Part shown: positions 20,710 to 30,020 of the stretch, piece by piece
Layout: each line of letters begins with the position of its first letter
Numbering within the stretch: the first letter of the stretch is position 1
Assembly (NCBI GenBank): GCA_913042205.1
Contig: CAJWIY010000006.1
Span: forward strand, 1 to 62,706
DNA: 62,706 nt
DNA from: an uncultured Gammaproteobacteria bacterium
GTDB taxonomy: Bacteria; Pseudomonadota; Gammaproteobacteria; Pseudomonadales; Litorivicinaceae
Direction of reading: 5' to 3'
Notes under the pieces: model-generated
Database searches by the model: none
Told to the model about the DNA's origin: nothing
What the model saw: the letters and a program-made list of their open reading frames with translations, nothing else
Program-made: the position numbers and the translations under genes

Positions 20710-22959
20710 ATGAATCAGCTAACAATTCTGCGGTCTGTCATCCTTAGTCTAATGATGTTAAGCATAAGTCTCGGACACGCAACCGAACAAACCGCAGCAT
20801 CTATTGACTGGGTTGTCGACACGTCGGACAGATATCTATGCCAAGGTTATTACAGCCCCCCATTGATAGAAAAGTCATCGGAAAACGATCTCAATGCAAC
20901 AGCTGATAACACGGAATATGACGGTAACGATCGGATCATTTTAACTGGCAACACTTTGATAACAGGTAACAATTTTCAGCTTCAAGCCGACCGTTTGTCT
21001 TTTCTAAACTCAACAGGAGATGGTAACGCCAACCGTAACGTTAGAATCCGCCGACCCAACTCACTATTCACTGGTGATGCAGCATCAGTAAATCTGCGAA
21101 CCAACGCATTCGACTTGAAAAATTCATCCTTCGTCACCTACAAAAATAAGCTCCGTGGTGAATCAGAACAACTGATTGGCGCCCCGAATGGCGATATTCG
21201 TATAATCAATGGAGTCATTACTTTCTGCTCACCCGATGTGAACACCTGGGATCTTCAAGCTGATCACGTCTACCTGAATCGGTCGTCAGGTCGTGGTTGG
21301 GCGGATGATGTAACCATTCGTATACAGAAAATTCCAGTATTGTACACACCATTAATCGGGTTTCCTCTGGATAACAGACGACTCACCGGCTTTTTAATTC
21401 CAAATATCTCGGTAGGTTCGACTTCGGGTACAACTATCGTCACGCCTTTTTACTGGAGCCCAGCGGACAATTATGATCTTTTACTGCGGCCACGGTTTAC
21501 AACAGCGCGCGGCACTGCGCTTGGACTGCACGGGCGGTACTTGTTTAAAGATTTCAGTCTTCTCGAACTGAAGACCGAACAACTTCCTGGAGATAAGATA
21601 ACCGGAGCAGATCGACATATCTCTAAACTGACCTTCTCAAGCGACACCTCCAAGGCCCTCACTTGGGATATGACGTATGAGGATGCCTCTGACGGAACCT
21701 ATCAGGATGATCTCGATAACTTCGCCGATCTTTCCGATAAAAAACAACTGACAACCTCGATCGGTGCGACCCTTCGCAACCATAGCTGGAGCGCTGGCTG
21801 GATCTTTGATCGTGTTGATGTTATCGATCCAACTGTAGATGGATCTTCTGTGAAATTTGCTCGCCAGCCACAGTTGGTTGCCTCATGGACGCATTACGGC
21901 GACGACTGGGATATATTTGCCGAGGGTGATGCGACTGAATTCACCCGAAATACAACAGGTTTGTTAGAGTCGGAGCCATCAAGAGGGCGTCGATTATCGT
22001 CTGATTTGAAAGCGGAATACCCGACATCTGTTGATTTCGGATCACTCACTCCGGCAGCCCTTGGTTTTGTAAGGTGGTCTGATGCGACCACAGGATTGAC
22101 GACTCAAGATAACTCTTATCTCACTTACGGAGCGTCCCTGGAGGGTAGTTTGTATTTCGATAAATCAAGCGACAACGGATTTGTCCATGAAATCATTCCA
22201 AGGGCAAAGATGATGATCCGTGAGCCAGATAAAGAACCCACATTGATAAAATTCGATACCCCCGATATCGCGAACGATACAGTTACCGTTAGTCAAATCT
22301 TTTTAGATAATCCCATTTCAGGTGGAGATTTCGTTGGCGATACGCGTGAACTTGCGCTTGCTTTAACGTCACGCGGTGTCAACCTCGAGGGAGTCCAAGC
22401 CTATCGGATAGCCGCGGGTAGAACTTTTTTCTTTCAGGACCGGGGAGTCACATTATCCGGCACACCAGAGACCACAGATCAGGGACCATTTATCTTCGAA
22501 TCGACAGTGAGTCCTACAAAATCCTTCGAGTGGAATATTCGGTTTTCGTCCGTAGCTGATGGCGAAACTATGGACAGGGCGACGAACGAAATAAAGTATA
22601 AGCCCTCTGATTTCAATTATCTCACACAGCGAACTGTCTGGAATAATGAAGACTTGAGTCGTACAGATTTTTATTTATCTAGGCAGATCAATAGAAAATG
22701 GCGACTTCTTACGGGGGTTCAGTGGGAGCCAAGTACAGAAGAACGGATCAACCAAGTTGTCGGGGCAGAGTATGCGAGCTGCTGCTGGCGTGCGGCGATG
22801 ATTCATGCTTACGAGCGTGATCGAGTGACCTCCACCGAGGGAGGTCACTATGTCAAATTACAATTTGAACTAAAGGGACTTGGTGTTCTCGGGCGCAGAG
22901 TTTCTTCAATTATGGATAGTTTATTGGAAGGTTATGACTTCTCTGAAGCCCGCTTTTAA
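20710..22959 (+). CDS. lptD: LPS-assembly protein LptD
   Basis: Outer-membrane beta-barrel that inserts lipopolysaccharide into the outer leaflet, in complex with LptE (also encoded here at 59726). The ATG at 20710 gives 749 residues with a signal peptide ending near GHA. An OstA/LptA-like jellyroll follows (NTEYDGNDRIILTGNTLI region), then a long barrel domain. The four cysteines expected for the paired disulfides are seen: one in RYLCQGYY, one in ITFCSPD and two adjacent in ASCCWR. It is divergent from gph and overlaps surA. Confidence 0.95.
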   Translation: MNQLTILRSVILSLMMLSISLGHATEQTAASIDWVVDTSDRYLCQGYYSPPLIEKSSENDLNATADNTEYDGNDRIILTGNTLITGNNFQLQADRLSFLNSTGDGNANRNVRIRRPNSLFTGDAASVNLRTNAFDLKNSSFVTYKNKLRGESEQLIGAPNGDIRIINGVITFCSPDVNTWDLQADHVYLNRSSGRGWADDVTIRIQKIPVLYTPLIGFPLDNRRLTGFLIPNISVGSTSGTTIVTPFYWSPADNYDLLLRPRFTTARGTALGLHGRYLFKDFSLLELKTEQLPGDKITGADRHISKLTFSSDTSKALTWDMTYEDASDGTYQDDLDNFADLSDKKQLTTSIGATLRNHSWSAGWIFDRVDVIDPTVDGSSVKFARQPQLVASWTHYGDDWDIFAEGDATEFTRNTTGLLESEPSRGRRLSSDLKAEYPTSVDFGSLTPAALGFVRWSDATTGLTTQDNSYLTYGASLEGSLYFDKSSDNGFVHEIIPRAKMMIREPDKEPTLIKFDTPDIANDTVTVSQIFLDNPISGGDFVGDTRELALALTSRGVNLEGVQAYRIAAGRTFFFQDRGVTLSGTPETTDQGPFIFESTVSPTKSFEWNIRFSSVADGETMDRATNEIKYKPSDFNYLTQRTVWNNEDLSRTDFYLSRQINRKWRLLTGVQWEPSTEERINQVVGAEYASCCWRAAMIHAYERDRVTSTEGGHYVKLQFELKGLGVLGRRVSSIMDSLLEGYDFSEARF

Positions 22960-24223
22960 ATTTGTGCTATTTGCTCTGATTTTCAGTGGCCTAATTGAGA
23001 TTATTGACGCGCGAGTAATCGATAAAATAATTGCGGTCGTTGATTCAGGAGTGGTACTCGCGAGTGATGTCGAGACCCGTTTACAGGATCTCAAAACTCG
23101 CGCAGAGGCCCAAGGCAATACGATTGAGATTAACGCTGATTTACGCAAACAGGTTCTTGAACGACTTATCCTCGAACAAGCACAAATTGAAATAGCTAAA
23201 CGCCAAGGACTTGAAATTGATGATGCGCGATTAAACGAATCACTGCTTAAAGCCGCGAAAGGTCGCGAAACCGACTTACTCGGATTAAAAAATGTCGTCG
23301 AATCAGAGGGAAAAAGTTTCGAAGTTTTTCGTGAACAGATTCGCAGAGAATTACTAATCGACGCTGTCCGCGACCGTGAAGTGCGGAGGCGCATCCGAAT
23401 AAGTGAATCAGAGCTAGAACGTTTTTTAGAGACCACGGGTGGTCAAATCAGCACCGCACCTGAGCTCCTTTTAAGTCAAATTGTTATTGGATTACCTGAT
23501 ATTCCCAGCTCAGAAGCAATTAAAAAAGCCGAAAAAAAAGCCGTCCAAATTCGCGATGCATTACTGAAGGGTGCGCCCTTCGCTCAAATGGCTGTTCGCT
23601 ACTCTGATGCTCCAGAGGCAAGTCAAGGTGGCGCTCTCGGCTGGAGAAGTGTCTTGGAATTAAATTCTATCTTTGCAAAACCACTCGCAACGGCGAAAAA
23701 GAACACATTGATTGGACCAATTCGCTCCCCTGGGGGCTTTCACTTGATCGCTGTTCGTGATCGTCGAGGTGATCAGTCTGTGGTTATAACAGAGTATAAA
23801 GTCCGTCATATTTTGATAAAGCCTGATACCATCCGTTCAGTAGCAAAAGCGAGGGAAATTGCTGGCAATGTCCGGCGAGAGATAGAGAATGGTTCTGATT
23901 TTGCTGCATTAGCAAGGCGTTTCTCTGATGATCCGTTAAGTGCCGCTAAAGGCGGTGATTTAGGGTGGGTTAGAGCCGATCAACTGGTATCAGGGTTTGC
24001 AGACGTGATGACAAATCTTCCATTTAATACGGTAAGTGATGTCAGCCGTAGCAAATTTGGTTTTCACTTAATTGAAGTACTAGATACTCGAGAATTGGAT
24101 ATTTCCAAAGAACAAATAAAAAACCGTGCACGGCGAATTCTTATTGAACGTAAGTTTTTGCGAGAGCTTGAATCTTGGTTACGTCAGGTTCGCGCAGATG
24201 CGTTTGTAGAACTAAAGCCATGA
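22934..24223 (+). CDS. surA: periplasmic chaperone/peptidyl-prolyl isomerase SurA
   Basis: Outer-membrane protein chaperone of 429 residues. A signal peptide ends near IIDA, and the N-terminal chaperone segment begins IDKIIAVVDSGVVLASDV. Two parvulin domains follow: AQMAVRYSDAPEASQGGALGW and FAALARRFSDDPLSAAKGGDLGW mark the two repeats (quoted in part). The ATG at 22934 follows GGAAGG and lies inside the end of lptD (26-nt overlap). A longer ORF to 22880 lacks a signal peptide and is rejected. The lptD-surA-pdxA-rsmA order is widely conserved and couples outer-membrane biogenesis to housekeeping genes. Confidence 0.95.
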   Translation: MTSLKPAFKFVLFALIFSGLIEIIDARVIDKIIAVVDSGVVLASDVETRLQDLKTRAEAQGNTIEINADLRKQVLERLILEQAQIEIAKRQGLEIDDARLNESLLKAAKGRETDLLGLKNVVESEGKSFEVFREQIRRELLIDAVRDREVRRRIRISESELERFLETTGGQISTAPELLLSQIVIGLPDIPSSEAIKKAEKKAVQIRDALLKGAPFAQMAVRYSDAPEASQGGALGWRSVLELNSIFAKPLATAKKNTLIGPIRSPGGFHLIAVRDRRGDQSVVITEYKVRHILIKPDTIRSVAKAREIAGNVRREIENGSDFAALARRFSDDPLSAAKGGDLGWVRADQLVSGFADVMTNLPFNTVSDVSRSKFGFHLIEVLDTRELDISKEQIKNRARRILIERKFLRELESWLRQVRADAFVELKP

Positions 24224-25203
24224 CTACGCTTGCAATTACACCGGGTGATCCTGGCGGTATCGGCCCAGATCTTTGCATACAGGCCGCGATTGAAGGAGAC
24301 CTAGATGGAATCGTGATCGCGGATCCCGAAATCATTAAGCGACGAGCGGATATTCTAGGTCTTCCAGTCAGCATCATGCATGCCGATGATTTTGATCCGG
24401 ATCGCACGCGGGGAGTAGTCTATGTTGATCCGGTGGCGTCTTCCAACCCGACTAACCCTCCGGGAATTTCAGATCCGGTCAATGCTGGCTATTGTTTACA
24501 ATCCATCGAATATGCTCTGCACGGTATCGAAGCCCGGCGGTTCCGTGCACTCGTAACCGGACCCGTTAACAAAGCTACAATTCGAGACGGGGGCTTCGGA
24601 TCATTTACGGGGCACACTGAATTTTTACGAGACTTTTTTGGTATGCCTGAAGTCGTGATGATGCTGGCATCTGCTGATTGTCGAGTCGCCCTCGCTACTA
24701 CTCACCTCCCGCTATCGGAGATACCAAAAGCAATTACCCCTGAGCGTATTGAGACCATTACCACAATTGTCATCGACGCCTTCCAGCAAGATTTTCAAAT
24801 TCCTCATCCACGCATTCATGTTCTCGGGCTCAATCCTCACGCTGGCGAAGGTGGACATCTCGGTCGCGAGGAAATAGAAATTATACTACCCACCCTCGAG
24901 GTGTTACGTAAACGCCACCCCGATATTCATCTAGAAGGCCCACTTCCGGCTGATACAGCGTTCACTCCCGCGATACGAAGCCAGGCAGATTGTAATATTG
25001 CAATGTACCATGATCAGGGACTTCCAGTGGTGAAATACCACGGATTTGGGGACTCGATAAACATCACCCTTGGATTGCCAATTGTCAGGACAAGCGTTGA
25101 TCACGGAACTGCACTAAATCTAGCAGGAAAAGGACTTGCAAGTACCGGTGGACTAGTAGCGGCGATCCGGGAAGCCAAACGACTCACCACACAAATTGCG
25201 TAA
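24220..25203 (+). CDS. pdxA: 4-hydroxythreonine-4-phosphate dehydrogenase
   Basis: NAD-dependent enzyme of the DXP-dependent pyridoxal-5'-phosphate pathway. From the ATG at 24220, overlapping the surA stop by 4 nt, the product is 327 residues. The N-terminus TTLAITPGDPGGIGPDL, the GPVNKA and FTGHTEFL segments, the metal-binding histidines in LNPHAGEGG and MYHDQGLPVVK, and the C-terminal DHGTALNLAGKG all match PdxA. A longer upstream ORF is a read-through into surA. Confidence 0.96.
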   Translation: MTTLAITPGDPGGIGPDLCIQAAIEGDLDGIVIADPEIIKRRADILGLPVSIMHADDFDPDRTRGVVYVDPVASSNPTNPPGISDPVNAGYCLQSIEYALHGIEARRFRALVTGPVNKATIRDGGFGSFTGHTEFLRDFFGMPEVVMMLASADCRVALATTHLPLSEIPKAITPERIETITTIVIDAFQQDFQIPHPRIHVLGLNPHAGEGGHLGREEIEIILPTLEVLRKRHPDIHLEGPLPADTAFTPAIRSQADCNIAMYHDQGLPVVKYHGFGDSINITLGLPIVRTSVDHGTALNLAGKGLASTGGLVAAIREAKRLTTQIA

Positions 25204-25248
25204 AGCCTCACTGGGTCAGGTACAATCGGGTTTTGATTGGAATACGCC

Positions 25249-26052
25249 GTGTCGAGACAACTCGCACAATCAGCTCGTAAACGCTTTGGTCAAAATTTTT
25301 TAGTCGATGGTCGCGTGATTGACGCCATAGTAGCGTCAATCAATTCATCACCGAATGATTCTGTTGTCGAGATCGGGCCCGGACATGGTGCAATCACAAG
25401 TGGATTGTATTCTTCAGGCTGTGATTTGACACTGATCGAACTCGACCGAGATCTCGTTCCAAATCTATTGGCTAGTTTTGTGAGCAAAAGTCCCAACCGT
25501 TGTCGATTAATCAATCAGGATGCTTTGACAGTTGACTTTGGTAGGCTCGGGACCCAACTCAGGATCGTCGGAAATCTGCCATACAATATTGGGACACCTC
25601 TACTGTTTAGGCTGTTGGAAAATGTTGGGCAAATCAAGGACATCCACGTTATGTTGCAGAAGGAAGTTGTAAATCGAATCGCGGCTGCTCCCGGAAACTC
25701 AGCCTATGGACGATTAAGCGTTATGATTCAGGCAACTTCGTCAGTCAAACCTCTTTTTGACGTATCTCCGGAGAGCTTTACACCAGCCCCAAAAGTGGAA
25801 TCGTGTGTAATCCGGATTATTCCGAATATGAGCAAACGTATCAGAATCCAATGTATGGATACCCTGACAGACTTGGTTAGGCAGTCCTTTGGCCAACGTC
25901 GCAAAACATTACGCAATAACCTAAAAGGCATTATCAGTCTTGAGGAATTTGATTATCTAGAAATTAACCCACAGGGTCGACCGGAACAACTGTCTGTGGA
26001 TACTTATATTGAACTTGGTAACTATATAGCGCGGCAAAGAGGTACAGTCTGA
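25249..26052 (+). CDS. rsmA: 16S rRNA (adenine1518-N6/adenine1519-N6)-dimethyltransferase
   Basis: KsgA, which dimethylates two adenines in helix 45 of 16S rRNA. The sequence shows RKRFGQNFLVD, the SAM motif VEIGPGHGAIT, and the adenine-binding NLPYNI, with RQSFGQRRKTLRNNLKG near the C-terminus. The GTG at 25249 is preferred (267 residues), with GGAA six bases upstream and the family N-terminus following; a TTG four codons upstream is possible. It overlaps apaG by one base. Confidence 0.95.
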   Translation: MSRQLAQSARKRFGQNFLVDGRVIDAIVASINSSPNDSVVEIGPGHGAITSGLYSSGCDLTLIELDRDLVPNLLASFVSKSPNRCRLINQDALTVDFGRLGTQLRIVGNLPYNIGTPLLFRLLENVGQIKDIHVMLQKEVVNRIAAAPGNSAYGRLSVMIQATSSVKPLFDVSPESFTPAPKVESCVIRIIPNMSKRIRIQCMDTLTDLVRQSFGQRRKTLRNNLKGIISLEEFDYLEINPQGRPEQLSVDTYIELGNYIARQRGTV

Positions 26053-26432
26053 TGCAGGATTTGAGATACCAAGTAAAGGTCGATGCTGAGGCAAATTTTA
26101 TAGAAGGCCAGTCAAATCCCGCCGAGGGCCGATTTGTCTTTACATACACAGTCAAAATCGCCAACAACGGAACATTGCCAGCACAATTACTACATCGTTA
26201 CTGGAAAATTACGGACGGCGGAGGAGCAATACGCGAGGTACATGGCGATGGAGTTGTAGGAGAGCAGCCCACCATCGTTCCTGGCGACGAATTCACCTAC
26301 ACGTCTGGCGCTATACTGGAAACAGCGGTAGGCACCATGGAAGGTTACTTCGAAATGATCGCGGCAGATGGTGAAATCTTTAAAGCCAAAATTCCTATGT
26401 TTACTCTCTCCAACCCCGGAGCACTGCACTGA
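26052..26432 (+). CDS. apaG: ApaG domain protein
   Basis: Small beta-sandwich protein (FnIII-like), 126 residues, of uncertain molecular role; found next to apaH in many proteobacteria and linked in E. coli to Co2+ resistance and Mg2+ efflux. Family features are YTVKIANNGTLPAQLLHRYWKITD, the GEQPTIVPGDEF turn, and ETAVGTMEGYFEM (each cited in part). The ATG overlaps the rsmA TGA and its own stop overlaps the apaH ATG by one base, so rsmA-apaG-apaH is one translational unit. Confidence 0.94.
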   Translation: MQDLRYQVKVDAEANFIEGQSNPAEGRFVFTYTVKIANNGTLPAQLLHRYWKITDGGGAIREVHGDGVVGEQPTIVPGDEFTYTSGAILETAVGTMEGYFEMIAADGEIFKAKIPMFTLSNPGALH

Positions 26433-27247
26433 TGGCCACTTACGTGGTGGGCGACGTTCAGGGTTGTTATCAAACCTTCAAGAAGCTGATCACGAAATTC
26501 CAATTTGATCCTCAAAATGATCATCTAGTCTTTGCTGGAGATTTAATTGCGCGCGGTCCGGATTCACTAGCGGTCACTCAGTGGGTGCTCGAGCATAGAG
26601 ATTCTTGCTCGGCAGTCCTCGGAAATCACGACCTCAACTTCCTTGCAGTAACTTGTGGTCTGAGAGAACCAAAAACAGAGGACCGAATACAACCGCTTCT
26701 TGAATCATCGATTAGTGGGGCTCTAGTTGATTGGTATCGCCAATGCCCACTCGCTATTGATCTCGCAAAATATGGGGTGCTAGTAGTGCATGCCGGAGTT
26801 TGGCCTGGTTTTGATCGCGAAACCTTGATGTCAGAGCTCGATTTGGTGCATCAAGTACTGCTCTCAAGCACATGGGTTAACTCACTTGCTTCAATGTATG
26901 GGAATACTCCAGCACACTATAATGAGGCGGTAATCAATGATGATCGGGTACGTTTCTTGATCAACGCCTGTACCCGAATGCGATTTATCGATACCTCCTC
27001 ACTGGCCCTCGATTTTGATTGCAAGGAGTCTCCTGATATGGCGCCGCCTCATCTCACCGCATGGATGGACATAGCCCAACGTGTCGCCATCGACCGCACC
27101 ATCGTTTTCGGGCACTGGGCGAAGCTAAACGGTTCCAGACACAATGAACAATGTATCGCACTGGATACAGGTTGCGTATGGGGTGGTCACTTAACAGCGC
27201 TTCGTCTCGAGGATCGCCGCCGGATTCAAGTGCCAGCCAGTGGCTAA
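26432..27247 (+). CDS. apaH: diadenosine tetraphosphatase (symmetrical)
   Basis: Metallophosphatase that splits Ap4A into two ADP, and can also decap NpnN-capped RNA in E. coli. The 271-residue protein has the metallophosphoesterase signature: GDVQGC, GDLIARGPDS, GNHDLNFLAV, VVHAGVWP and the late FGHWA. It follows apaG in a one-base overlap, and its last 8 nt overlap the GTG of cca. Confidence 0.95.
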   Translation: MATYVVGDVQGCYQTFKKLITKFQFDPQNDHLVFAGDLIARGPDSLAVTQWVLEHRDSCSAVLGNHDLNFLAVTCGLREPKTEDRIQPLLESSISGALVDWYRQCPLAIDLAKYGVLVVHAGVWPGFDRETLMSELDLVHQVLLSSTWVNSLASMYGNTPAHYNEAVINDDRVRFLINACTRMRFIDTSSLALDFDCKESPDMAPPHLTAWMDIAQRVAIDRTIVFGHWAKLNGSRHNEQCIALDTGCVWGGHLTALRLEDRRRIQVPASG

Positions 27248-28379
27248 TTTGAATCATTTATTTACTCCGTTAGAGGGCGTCGATCTCGCAAATATTCAGG
27301 TCTACGCGGTCGGTGGCGCGGTCCGCGATGCATTGCTCGGGCTCTCACCGCAAGATGTCGATTTTGTAGCAGTTGGAACAACCCCAAAAATCCTTTTGGA
27401 CTTAGGTTTTCGCCTAGTTGGTAAAGATTTCCCTGTATTTTTGCATCCCAAAAGTCATGCCGAGGTGGCGCTTGCACGTACAGAGCGAAAGATCAAGAAA
27501 GGACATACCGGGTTCGTTGTACACGCCGATCCCTCAGTAACTCTCGAGACCGACCTTCGACGAAGAGACTTCACTATCAATGCGATGGCTCTGTCGCGTG
27601 ATGGTCTTCTAATTGACCCTTACGGGGGGCAAGATGATCTCAATGAAAGGGTGCTTCGCCACGTCTCCCCAGCATTTTCAGAAGATCCCCTCCGCGTTCT
27701 GCGCTGTGTTCGTTTTTTGGCACAGCTGAGCGCCTACAAATTCAAAATCTCAGCGGAGACTGTTGATCTCATAACCTCGATGTCGGCCTCACTGCGTGAA
27801 CTCTCAGTCGAACGGATCATTGTCGAACTCGACAAAACGCTTAGCTCTGCTAACCCAGCCGCTGGGTTAGCAAATCTTCCTTTTCTTAAAATTACAGAAA
27901 CCTTGATTCCTGACCTTAAAGTTGTGCCTGATCGATTCACGTGTCAATCGGTTGATGCACGTCTCGGAGAATGGATCCTTTGGAATCAGCCAACACCCGC
28001 CTGCATTGAACACTATGGTAAGCAGTTCCGTCTAACAAACAAGCGTGTGGATTTTCTGACCGCGTTGATCAAATTAAAGAACACAAATATCAACGATGTA
28101 GCGTCATGTTTAGAACTCATGAATCAACTGGGTTGGTTGAGAGGAAATGCCCCTGACCCGAGGCTTGATCAATTACTCGTCGAATTCGACCAAACCCAAT
28201 TCATAGAGTTACCCATCACCCGTTTATTCGAAATGCGCGATAAGGTTCGTGAGATCACCGCTGCCCAATTCACCAAAAAAGGTATCTCCGGAAAAGCACT
28301 TGGAGAGGCTATTCATGCCGAGCGCCTTAGAGTTCTCTCAACAGAAATTTCCGCTCCCGGCACAGCCCCTGGCTTATAG
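27240..28379 (+). CDS. cca: CCA-adding tRNA nucleotidyltransferase (no HD domain seen)
   Basis: Adds or repairs the 3' CCA end of tRNAs. Class II nucleotidyltransferase motifs are clear: YAVGGAVRDALLG, the catalytic DVDFVAVG, RTERK and RRRDFTINAMAL, then the DPLRVLRCVRF segment. The 379-residue length and the absence of an HD signature in the C-terminal part suggest a form without the phosphohydrolase domain of E. coli Cca (412 residues). The start is GTG at 27240 inside the end of apaH. Its 3' end runs 67 nt into the convergent folB gene. Confidence 0.92.
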   Translation: MANLNHLFTPLEGVDLANIQVYAVGGAVRDALLGLSPQDVDFVAVGTTPKILLDLGFRLVGKDFPVFLHPKSHAEVALARTERKIKKGHTGFVVHADPSVTLETDLRRRDFTINAMALSRDGLLIDPYGGQDDLNERVLRHVSPAFSEDPLRVLRCVRFLAQLSAYKFKISAETVDLITSMSASLRELSVERIIVELDKTLSSANPAAGLANLPFLKITETLIPDLKVVPDRFTCQSVDARLGEWILWNQPTPACIEHYGKQFRLTNKRVDFLTALIKLKNTNINDVASCLELMNQLGWLRGNAPDPRLDQLLVEFDQTQFIELPITRLFEMRDKVREITAAQFTKKGISGKALGEAIHAERLRVLSTEISAPGTAPGL

Positions 28380-28666
28380 AGACGACCTGTTACTTCATAT
28401 ACTCGAGGGTCCCAAAAAACAATCTCCAGCAGATCGTTTAATCGTCTTTCAATTAAATTACAATGATCTGCCGCGGCAGCGGTCTGAAGATTGTGACATA
28501 AAGTGGAGTAGTCAAGCGTATCGCCAAGATCATCTGACTCGGCAGCTTGTTTGAGAGAGATCTTGATCTCTAAATCCAAATACAACGGCTGAGGATTTTC
28601 TTTTTCGTTTAAATACACCCCCACCAATGAGAGCAGTGGAAGTCTCGAAACATAAATCGAATCCAT
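28313..28666 (-). CDS. folB: dihydroneopterin aldolase
   Basis: Folate pathway enzyme that cleaves dihydroneopterin to 6-hydroxymethyl-dihydropterin. The 117-residue protein fits FolB: the GVYLNEKENPQ segment with its conserved glutamate, the LDYSTLCHNL stretch, the NLIERRLNDL helix and the active-site lysine in LYKPGAV. It is more divergent than its neighbours. The ATG overlaps the tsaD stop (TAATG), so it is translated from the tsaD transcript. Its C-terminal 22 codons are antisense to the end of cca. In Pseudomonas plsY lies between tsaD and folB; it is absent here. Confidence 0.82.
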   Translation of the reverse strand: MDSIYVSRLPLLSLVGVYLNEKENPQPLYLDLEIKISLKQAAESDDLGDTLDYSTLCHNLQTAAAADHCNLIERRLNDLLEIVFWDPRVYEVTGRLYKPGAVPGAEISVERTLRRSA

Positions 28667-29694
28667 TACGAAACCCTCGGCAACTCACTCAATGGCCAAC
28701 GTGGGCGGATCGTGATTGCAAGCGACGCATCTTTTTGTCCATGACTCAGTCGCGTCAATCCAGCAAAGGCAATCATCGCTCCGTTATCGGTACAAAATTC
28801 AGGAGCAGGATACGCAACCTGCACACCATCCAATTCCAATGATTTCACCGAGGCTCTCAATAATTGATTTGAACTAACACCTCCTGATATCACAAGAGCC
28901 TTTGCGTCTGTGCGTTCGAGAGCGCGTTGGCACTTCAACACCAAAGTATCTACAACCGCTTGCTGGAAGCTTGCAGCCAAGTCCGCCTTTCCTTGTTCGT
29001 CCAAGTTTCCACTTTTAAATAAGTGGCGAGCCTCCATCAACACCTGTGTCTTCAATCCCGAAAAGCTGAAATCACACCCCGGACGATCGGTCATAGGGCG
29101 AGCAAATGCAAACCGTTTTGGGTCACCAAGATCAGCAAGTGCGGCAATTCTGGGACCGCCAGGGTATCCGAGTTCCAATAACTTAGCAGTTTTATCGAAC
29201 GCCTCCCCCGCCGCATCATCCAGCGTGGTGCCTAACAACACATAGTCTCCAATTGCACGAACTAAAACCAGTTGGGAATGCCCACCACTGACCAGTAGCG
29301 CAACAAATGGCAACGGTAAATCCGGGTTCTCCATCAATGGAGCAAGTAAGTGGCCCTCCATATGATGCACACCCAGCGCCGGACAGTTAATCGAAAATGC
29401 GAGTGTTTTCGCAAATGTCGAACCGACCAATAATGCGCCCAGAAGACCTGGCCCCGTTGTGTAAGCCACAGCATCAAGCTCTGCTAACGACACACCGGAG
29501 GCTTCAATCGTCTCGTCAACTAGAGGACGCAGATATCTTACATGATCTCTCGATGCAAGCTCGGGAACGACGCCACCATAGATGGCATGCACATCAATCT
29601 GGCTGTGAACCCGGTGAGCAAGAAGCCCTTCCTCGCTCGAATAAACTGCGATCCCAGTCTCATCGCACGAGGTTTCGATGCCTAAGACACGCAT
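28666..29694 (-). CDS. tsaD: tRNA N6-threonylcarbamoyladenosine transferase subunit TsaD
   Basis: Transfers the threonylcarbamoyl group to A37 of ANN-decoding tRNAs, with TsaB and TsaE. From the ATG at 29694 the product is 342 residues. Diagnostic motifs are [12 protein letters not shown], the metal histidines in [22 protein letters not shown], and the late [11 protein letters not shown] and [16 protein letters not shown] lies upstream. The gene is divergent from rpsU, as in most gammaproteobacteria, and folB follows directly. Confidence 0.96.
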   Translation of the reverse strand: MRVLGIETSCDETGIAVYSSEEGLLAHRVHSQIDVHAIYGGVVPELASRDHVRYLRPLVDETIEASGVSLAELDAVAYTTGPGLLGALLVGSTFAKTLAFSINCPALGVHHMEGHLLAPLMENPDLPLPFVALLVSGGHSQLVLVRAIGDYVLLGTTLDDAAGEAFDKTAKLLELGYPGGPRIAALADLGDPKRFAFARPMTDRPGCDFSFSGLKTQVLMEARHLFKSGNLDEQGKADLAASFQQAVVDTLVLKCQRALERTDAKALVISGGVSSNQLLRASVKSLELDGVQVAYPAPEFCTDNGAMIAFAGLTRLSHGQKDASLAITIRPRWPLSELPRVS

Positions 29695-29722
29695 GCGGTT
29701 CCCTTTTCCATTAGACGCTGAT

Positions 29723-29751
29723 ATTATCTCCCGCCCTAGCAGAAATACCAA
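29723..29751 (-). promoter_or_regulatory. promoter for tsaD-folB
   Basis: On the minus strand a -35 box TTGGTA (29746-29751) and a -10 box GATAAT (29723-29728) are separated by exactly 17 bp, about 30 bp upstream of the tsaD ATG. This is close to a sigma-70 consensus and leaves a short leader. The same 94-bp gap must also hold the rpsU promoter on the plus strand, for which no clear pair of boxes was found. Confidence 0.5.
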
Positions 29752-29788
29752 ACGCGTATCGAATTAAATTTAAAATAGGTGCAGTTTA

Positions 29789-30004
29789 ATGCCTGCAGTA
29801 AAAATCAAAGACAACGAGCCATTTGACGTTGCACTTCGTAGATTCAAGCGCGCCTGCGAGAAAGCTGGCGTTTTATCAGAAGTCCGCCGTCGCGAATGTT
29901 ACGAAAAGCCAACAACTCTGCGCAAGCGTGCAGCCGCTGCGGCCGTGAAGCGGCACCTAAAAAAGGTGTCTCGCGAAACTAAAAAGTTTGAGCGCCTCTA
30001 CTGA
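29789..30004 (+). CDS. rpsU: 30S ribosomal protein S21
   Basis: Basic 71-residue ribosomal protein that helps translation initiation on the 30S platform. The sequence [20 protein letters not shown] with [19 protein letters not shown] (parts quoted) is typical bS21. ATAGGTG precedes the ATG. It heads the rpsU-yqeY-dnaG-rpoD run, the classic macromolecular synthesis operon with a yqeY insertion as in Pseudomonas. Confidence 0.98.
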   Translation: MPAVKIKDNEPFDVALRRFKRACEKAGVLSEVRRRECYEKPTTLRKRAAAAAVKRHLKKVSRETKKFERLY

Positions 30005-30020
30005 GCGCTGACCCATTCGC

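Noticed and set aside
22921-23436. 171-codon open frame antisense to surA
   Set aside because: Serine/arginine-rich composition is typical of the complement of a charged helical gene; surA is clearly the real gene.
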